Shown: positions 59,753 to 64,000 of the stretch, one piece after another
Numbering within the stretch: position 1 is the first letter of the stretch
How the letters are laid out: each line of letters starts with the position of its first letter
NCBI GenBank assembly: GCA_029225065.1
Contig: JAQXVT010000038.1
Span: 1-64,000, forward strand
Length of the DNA: 64,000 nucleotides
Direction: 5' to 3'
Source: Lachnospiraceae bacterium
Lineage (GTDB): Bacteria; Bacillota; Clostridia; Lachnospirales; Lachnospiraceae
Notes under the pieces: generated by a model
Seen by the model: only the letters and a program-made list of their open reading frames with translations
The model's database searches: none
What the model was told of the DNA's origin: nothing
Position numbers and translations under genes: made by a program

Positions 59753-60652
59753 ATGAAAAAAGCATTGGGACTTGGGATTCTGGGATCATTTTTCTTTGCA
59801 TTTACCTTTATTCTGAACCGCAGCATGAATTTATCCGGCGGTTTCTGGATGTGGAGTGCAGTACTGCGGTATGTGTATACGCTTCCGATTCTTGCATTGA
59901 TTCTGTGGAAAAATCATCAGATGCGGAAAATCCTGGAAGAGATTCGCAGGCGGCCGGGTTTCTGGCTGCTGTGGAGTACCGTCGGATTTGGATTGTTTTA
60001 TGCGCCGATGTCGCTGGCGTCCACCTTTGGAGAGTCCTGGCTGATCGCGGCTACCTGGCAGATCACGATCGTAGCAGGGGTGCTTCTGACTCCGCTGTTC
60101 GGAAAAAAGATTCCTCTTAAAAATCTTGCGCTGTCGTGCCTGATCCTGGCGGGCGTCTTTTTGATGCAGAGTGCACATTTCCGGGAAAACAGTACCGAAA
60201 ACCTTCCGATGGTTCTGATTCCGATCCTTATCGCTGCGTTTTCGTATCCGCTTGGAAACAGAATGACGATGGCGGGCTGTCCGAAGCACCTGACATCCAT
60301 GCAGCGGATTTTCGGGATGACCCTGTGCAGTATGCCGTTCTGGGCAGTGTGCGCACTCTGGGCGGGGTGGCAGGCCGGACTGCCGTCAGCGGACCAGCAT
60401 CTGCAGTCGTTTCTGGTAGCGCTTTTCTCCGGGGTGATTGCAACGTGGCTCTTTTTCTATGCGACTGATCTCGTAAAGCACAATGCCAGATGGCTGGCCC
60501 TGATTGAGGCGACGCAGTCCGGAGAGGTGGTTTTTACCCTGCTTGGCGGTATTTTGCTGCTCGGAGATGCGATGCCGTCGGCGGCAGGATTTGCAGGAAT
60601 TGCCCTGATTTTGATCGGGATGACGGCGAACAGCCTGGTTTCAGGAAAATAA
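59753..60652 (+). CDS. Multidrug resistance efflux (EamA/DMT-type) transporter
   Basis: This 299-residue membrane protein has ten hydrophobic segments in two halves (LGLGILGSFFFAFTFILNRS at the start, AATWQITIVAGVLLTPLFGK in the first half, and WLALIEATQSGEVVFTLLGG in the second). The halves and their pattern fit the drug/metabolite transporter superfamily, multidrug-resistance-efflux branch. Substrate unknown. The ATG follows GAAGGAGGTACTT, an almost perfect ribosome site. It is a single-gene unit between the rpoD terminators and the folate promoter. Confidence 0.85.
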   Translation: MKKALGLGILGSFFFAFTFILNRSMNLSGGFWMWSAVLRYVYTLPILALILWKNHQMRKILEEIRRRPGFWLLWSTVGFGLFYAPMSLASTFGESWLIAATWQITIVAGVLLTPLFGKKIPLKNLALSCLILAGVFLMQSAHFRENSTENLPMVLIPILIAAFSYPLGNRMTMAGCPKHLTSMQRIFGMTLCSMPFWAVCALWAGWQAGLPSADQHLQSFLVALFSGVIATWLFFYATDLVKHNARWLALIEATQSGEVVFTLLGGILLLGDAMPSAAGFAGIALILIGMTANSLVSGK

Positions 60653-60675
60653 TCGCTTTCTTTCGCGATTTTCAA

Positions 60676-60704
60676 TTGCAGTTTTGTCGCAGAAAGGGTA
60701 TAAT
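60676..60704 (+). promoter_or_regulatory. SigA promoter of the folate operon
   Basis: TTGCAG (60676-60681), 17-bp spacer, consensus TATAAT (60699-60704), 47 bp before folC. Confidence 0.8.
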
Positions 60705-60751
60705 GAAAGATCGAAAGAAGTTTAGGGGGAATTTCCCCGGAATGGAGTATC

Positions 60752-62044
60752 ATGAATTACAAAGAAGCAAGAGTATATCTGGAGCAGGTATCCAGATACG
60801 GAAGTGTACTTGGCTTGGATAATATGAGAGAGCTGCTGGGCAGGCTTGGTAATCCTCAGAACGACTTGAAATTTATCCATATTTCCGGTACAAATGGAAA
60901 GGGGTCTGTTCTGGCATATCTCTCGACCATACTGTCGGGTGCAGGATATCGGACCGGAAGGTATCTGTCCCCGACACTGTTTTCCTACAGGGAAAAAATA
61001 CAGGTTGATGGTGAAAAAATTAACAAAGAATCTCTGGCGGCGCACGTGACAGCCATAGCGGAGGCCACACGGGACATGCAGGAGAAGAATGCAGGGACTC
61101 CGACAATTTTTGAGGTGGAGACAGTCCTTGCCTTTTTGTATTTTAAAGAAAAAAAATGCGATATCGTGGTGCTGGAGACCGGCATGGGCGGACTGCTCGA
61201 TGCGACCAACATCATCGAAACGACTGTGCTTGAGGTGCTGGCCTCGATCAGCATGGATCACATGGAGTTTTTAGGGGACACGCTTGGAAAGATTGCGGAG
61301 CAGAAAGCAGGAATCATCAAGCCGCATACGAGCGTGGTATCTGCAAAGCAGGAACGGGAGGCCGAGGTGGTGATTAAGAAAGCCTGTCAGGAGCGGGACT
61401 GCCGTCTGCAGTTTGTCGACCCGGCACAGATCACCGATGTACAGTACGGGATTGCACGCCAGTCGTTTTCGTATAAGGACTGCAAACAGATGGAGATTTC
61501 GCTTGCGGGCAGCTATCAGATTATCAATGCGGCGCTTGCGCTGGAGGGCGTCATGGCGCTGCGGGCACTTGGCTATCAGCTGACGGATGAGCAGGTGCGA
61601 AGCGGACTGCTTGCGACGAGATGGCGCGGCCGTTTTACCGTGATTGGCGAGGATCCGATCGTGATCATGGATGGAGCGCACAATCCGGCGGCGGCGCAGA
61701 CACTGCGGGATTCGCTGGAGCAGTATTTTCCGAAGCAAAAGCTGCATTTCATTTTCGGAATGTTTAAGGACAAGGATTATCATGAGGTCATAAGGCTGAC
61801 AGCGCCGCTGGCATCGGATATTGTGACTGTGGAGACACCAGGCAATCCGCGTGCCCTGCCTGCAAAAGAACTGGCAGAAGCGGTGTATCCGGTGAATCCG
61901 CACGTAAGAGCGGCGGGTTCGATCACCGAGGCGGTCAATGCAGTGCTTGACGAGGCAGCAAAAGAAGACGCGGTAATTATTTTCGGTTCGCTTTCGTATC
62001 TTTGCGAGGCGGAGCGCGCAGTAAAGAACAGGGGGAAGAACTGA
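60752..62044 (+). CDS. folC: Folylpolyglutamate synthase / dihydrofolate synthase
   Basis: This 430-residue Mur-ligase-type enzyme joins glutamate to dihydropteroate or folates using ATP. The P-loop is SGTNGKGS (45-52), followed by [35 protein letters not shown] and the C-terminal [18 protein letters not shown] are also diagnostic. It is first in the folate operon, with a strong promoter upstream, and its TGA overlaps the folE ATG (TGATG). In this lineage one enzyme often does both jobs. Confidence 0.94.
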   Translation: MNYKEARVYLEQVSRYGSVLGLDNMRELLGRLGNPQNDLKFIHISGTNGKGSVLAYLSTILSGAGYRTGRYLSPTLFSYREKIQVDGEKINKESLAAHVTAIAEATRDMQEKNAGTPTIFEVETVLAFLYFKEKKCDIVVLETGMGGLLDATNIIETTVLEVLASISMDHMEFLGDTLGKIAEQKAGIIKPHTSVVSAKQEREAEVVIKKACQERDCRLQFVDPAQITDVQYGIARQSFSYKDCKQMEISLAGSYQIINAALALEGVMALRALGYQLTDEQVRSGLLATRWRGRFTVIGEDPIVIMDGAHNPAAAQTLRDSLEQYFPKQKLHFIFGMFKDKDYHEVIRLTAPLASDIVTVETPGNPRALPAKELAEAVYPVNPHVRAAGSITEAVNAVLDEAAKEDAVIIFGSLSYLCEAERAVKNRGKN

Positions 62045-62601
62045 TGGATAAAGAAAAGATAATGGAAGGCGTAAAACTGATCCTGGAGGGAATCGGCGAG
62101 GATCCGACAAGAGAGGGACTGCTGGAGACTCCGAACCGCATCGCACGGATGTACGAGGAGCTGGCCGGCGGCTACACAGACAATGCGGCAGAGCATCTGA
62201 GAAAACGGTTCCATGTGGACAATAATGACATGGTCATCGAGAAGGACATTCATTTTTATTCATTCTGCGAGCACCATATGCTTCCGTTTTACGGAACTGC
62301 GGCAATCGCATACATTCCAAACGGCGAGGTAGTCGGCCTGAGCAAGATCGCACGCACCGTGGAAGTGTTTGCAAAGCGCCTGCAGCTGCAGGAGCGCCTG
62401 ACCGCGCAGATCGCGGATGTATTTATGGAAGAATTAAAGCCGCAGGGCGTGATGGTGCTCATCGAGGCTGAGCATATGTGCATGACGATGCGTGGTATCA
62501 AGAAGCCGGGTACCAAGACGGTTACGGTCGTGACCCGCGGGGTATTTGATGACAATGACAAACTGCAGAATAAGTTTTTCCGGATGCTGGAGCACCACTG
62601 A
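62044..62601 (+). CDS. folE: GTP cyclohydrolase I (FolE)
   Basis: This 185-residue enzyme performs the first step of folate synthesis, GTP to 7,8-dihydroneopterin triphosphate. The zinc site shows in [11 protein letters not shown] and [12 protein letters not shown], and [20 protein letters not shown] is conserved. The start at 62044 is set by the TGATG overlap with folC and GGGGGAAGAACTG before it. Its own stop overlaps the HD-protein start in the same way, so the three are translationally coupled. Confidence 0.96.
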   Translation: MDKEKIMEGVKLILEGIGEDPTREGLLETPNRIARMYEELAGGYTDNAAEHLRKRFHVDNNDMVIEKDIHFYSFCEHHMLPFYGTAAIAYIPNGEVVGLSKIARTVEVFAKRLQLQERLTAQIADVFMEELKPQGVMVLIEAEHMCMTMRGIKKPGTKTVTVVTRGVFDDNDKLQNKFFRMLEHH

Positions 62602-63248
62602 TGGCAGCAATGGGAGATGGAGAAGAGAAGCAGAGCGTATCTGAACAGATAGAGACGAAAACGGAAGAAAAACAGACGTGGAAAGTTCCGGATGAAGGCA
62701 ATTTCGGGAGAGTGGCGCAGAACACAGCAAAATCGTTGAAACAGGAGTCTGGAATCAATCAGATGGAGATGGCGCGCGTAGATGCGATTGTGACGCATCC
62801 GCTCTGGCGGGACAGTGTGGCGCGTATTGCGCAGCTGGAAGCGGCGCGGGAATTCTGCCGTCACGATGTGGCGCATTTTCTTGATGTGGCGCGGCTTGCG
62901 TGGATCGAAAATCTGGAGCGGGGACTTGGCGTTTCCAAAGAGGAAATTTATGCAGCGGCGCTCCTGCACGATATCGGCCGTCATCTGCAGTATGAAAAAG
63001 GCATCCCGCATGACGAGGCGAGTGTGCAGCTTGGCGGGCAGATTCTGACGAACTGCGGGTTTTCTGCGGATGCGAAAAAGAGGATTTTAGAGGCGATCGG
63101 CGGTCACCGAAATAAAGATACGAAGACGCGTGATGACCTGTGCGGACTGATTTACCGGGCTGATAAGGGATCGCGGATGTGTCTTCTGTGTCAGGCAGAA
63201 AAAGCATGCAACTGGAGCGAGGAGAAGAAGAACCGGCATATCGGGTGA
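62601..63248 (+). CDS. HD-domain hydrolase in the folate operon
   Basis: This 215-residue protein has a charged 55-residue N-terminus followed by an HD phosphohydrolase domain. Likely metal ligands are His88 (FCRHDVAHFLDVARLA), the pair His123-Asp124 (LLHDIGRH), His137 (GIPHDEAS), His169 and Asp188 (YRADKGSRMC). The family dephosphorylates nucleotides or related compounds. Sitting between folE and folP, it is a good candidate for the loosely defined step that removes phosphates from dihydroneopterin triphosphate. That assignment is inference. The ATG overlaps the folE stop (TGATG); an internal start near 62763 is possible but has a poor ribosome site. Confidence 0.85.
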   Translation: MAAMGDGEEKQSVSEQIETKTEEKQTWKVPDEGNFGRVAQNTAKSLKQESGINQMEMARVDAIVTHPLWRDSVARIAQLEAAREFCRHDVAHFLDVARLAWIENLERGLGVSKEEIYAAALLHDIGRHLQYEKGIPHDEASVQLGGQILTNCGFSADAKKRILEAIGGHRNKDTKTRDDLCGLIYRADKGSRMCLLCQAEKACNWSEEKKNRHIG

Positions 63249-63375
63249 TAATACCTGAAGAGAATATTGCAGCGCGGAAGGAAAGCAGTGTACATTCCGC
63301 TGCTTTTGGGGCGGCAAATGTCGGGGAGACAAACGAAAGGAAATCCGGTGCTATGCCGGAGAAAGGACCAGAAGG

Positions 63376-64000
63376 ATGAAAATCGGAAATCGTGAATTTG
63401 ATACAGCACATGACTGTTATATTATGGGTATTTTAAACGTGACGCCGGACTCTTTTTCGGATGGCGGAAGATGGAATGATCTGGAAAAGGCAAAAAAGCA
63501 TACGGCGGATATGATCGCGGAGGGCGCGTCGATCATCGATATCGGCGGAGAGTCCACGAGACCGGGCCATGTGCAGATCAGCAATCAGGAAGAGATTGAG
63601 CGCGTCGTGCCGATGATTGAGATGGTAAAGAAAGAGTTTGATATCCCGGTGTCGATCGACAGCTACAAGAGTGAAGTGGTAGAGGCAGCGTTAAAAGCAG
63701 GCGCAGACCTTGTAAATGATATCTGGGGCCTGAAATATGACCGTCACGTGGCAGATCTGATTGCACAGTATCAGGTGCCGTGCTGCCTGATGCACAACCG
63801 GGAAAAGGCGGAATACACGAATTTCCTTGATGAGATGTGCGAGGATTTAAGAGCGTCTGTGGCGATCGCGAAGGCAGCGGGCGTAAAGGATGAGCAGATC
63901 ATTCTCGATCCGGGCGTTGGCTTCGGAAAGACGTATGAGAACAATCTGGCTGCGATCCATCATCTGGAGCGTCTGGTGGAGATGGGCTATCCGGTACTGC
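63376..64000 (+). CDS. folP: Dihydropteroate synthase (FolP), 3' end outside window
   Basis: The open frame continues to the window edge (208 codons seen). It condenses dihydropterin pyrophosphate with p-aminobenzoate and is the sulfonamide target. Diagnostic parts are MGILNVTPDSFSDGG, IIDIGGESTRPG, IPVSIDSYKSEVVEAAL, LVNDIWGLKYD and ILDPGVGFGKTYENN. AGAAGG precedes the ATG at 63376. A 127-bp gap without a clear gene separates it from the HD gene. More folate genes (folB/folK type) probably follow. Confidence 0.95.
   Translation, partial: MKIGNREFDTAHDCYIMGILNVTPDSFSDGGRWNDLEKAKKHTADMIAEGASIIDIGGESTRPGHVQISNQEEIERVVPMIEMVKKEFDIPVSIDSYKSEVVEAALKAGADLVNDIWGLKYDRHVADLIAQYQVPCCLMHNREKAEYTNFLDEMCEDLRASVAIAKAAGVKDEQIILDPGVGFGKTYENNLAAIHHLERLVEMGYPVL

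Noticed and set aside
61271-62146. 291-residue minus-strand open frame opposite folC
   Set aside because: Antisense of a conserved enzyme, with Arg/His/Cys-rich composition typical of shadow frames.
63179-63379. 66-residue open frame between the HD gene and folP
   Set aside because: It starts inside the HD gene, lacks a ribosome site and has biased composition. Possibly only spacer DNA.

Overview
The window looks like a stretch of chromosome from a gut Lachnospiraceae-type member of the Clostridia. The evidence is a SpoVT sporulation regulator, a DUF4364 protein, a QueT transporter behind a probable preQ1 riboswitch, plant-glycan hydrolases of families GH127 and GH43, clostridial-style GGDEF/CHASE signalling proteins, strong AGGAGG ribosome binding sites and many SigA-type promoters with 17-bp spacers. 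This placement is an inference from gene content; no rRNA or other taxonomic marker is present.

Layout. 1-3.9 kb: tail of an unidentified gene, an SbcD-like nuclease with a membrane-anchored SbcC-like ATPase, and endonuclease IV. 4-7.6 kb: a broken AraC-type regulator, a GH127 beta-L-arabinofuranosidase and a divergent AraC regulator. 7.8-9 kb: a TRIC-type channel convergent with spoVT. 9.4-17.5 kb: a c-di-GMP region (GGDEF/EAL receptor with an orphan solute-binding lipoprotein, pncB, then a CHASE-GGDEF protein with a homopolymer frameshift). 17.6-18.1 kb: two complete duplicated tRNA-Gln(CUG) units. 18.2-20.6 kb: a GH43 protein and a MATE transporter interrupted by one in-frame stop. 20.8-31.5 kb: housekeeping genes (transglutaminase-like protein, acyl-ACP thioesterase, CvfB, RidA, dnaE, pfkA, an SpoU methyltransferase, queT), with a 46-bp tandem array upstream of dnaE. 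31.8-37.6 kb: secreted or membrane-anchored envelope proteins, a radical SAM protein and a polysaccharide deacetylase.

37.6-56.5 kb is one co-directional cell-surface polysaccharide cluster. It holds an ABC-2 exporter (Wzm-like permease, Wzt-like ATPase with a C-terminal recognition domain), a methyltransferase with what I read as a fused kinase-like domain, three double-domain GT2 glycosyltransferases, a DUF2142 membrane protein, a WecE-type aminotransferase, a single-domain GT2, a polyprenyl-phosphate sugar transferase, an LCP ligase and an RgpB-like GT2. Together they could start a glycan on undecaprenyl phosphate, extend it, cap it, export it and attach it to the wall. The cap-and-recognise module resembles the WbdD/Wzt logic of Gram-negative O9a antigen and is my leading candidate for something new.

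56.5-64 kb: a ClpX-like ATPase with a long linker, the primary sigma factor, a drug/metabolite transporter and a folate operon (folC, folE, an HD-domain hydrolase, folP running off the end).

Across the window, intergenic DNA carries at least three families of short palindromic repeats. One has about ten copies, one has a six-copy tandem array plus solitary relatives, and one has two copies. Translations, motif positions and promoter spacings were read by hand; no homology search was run.
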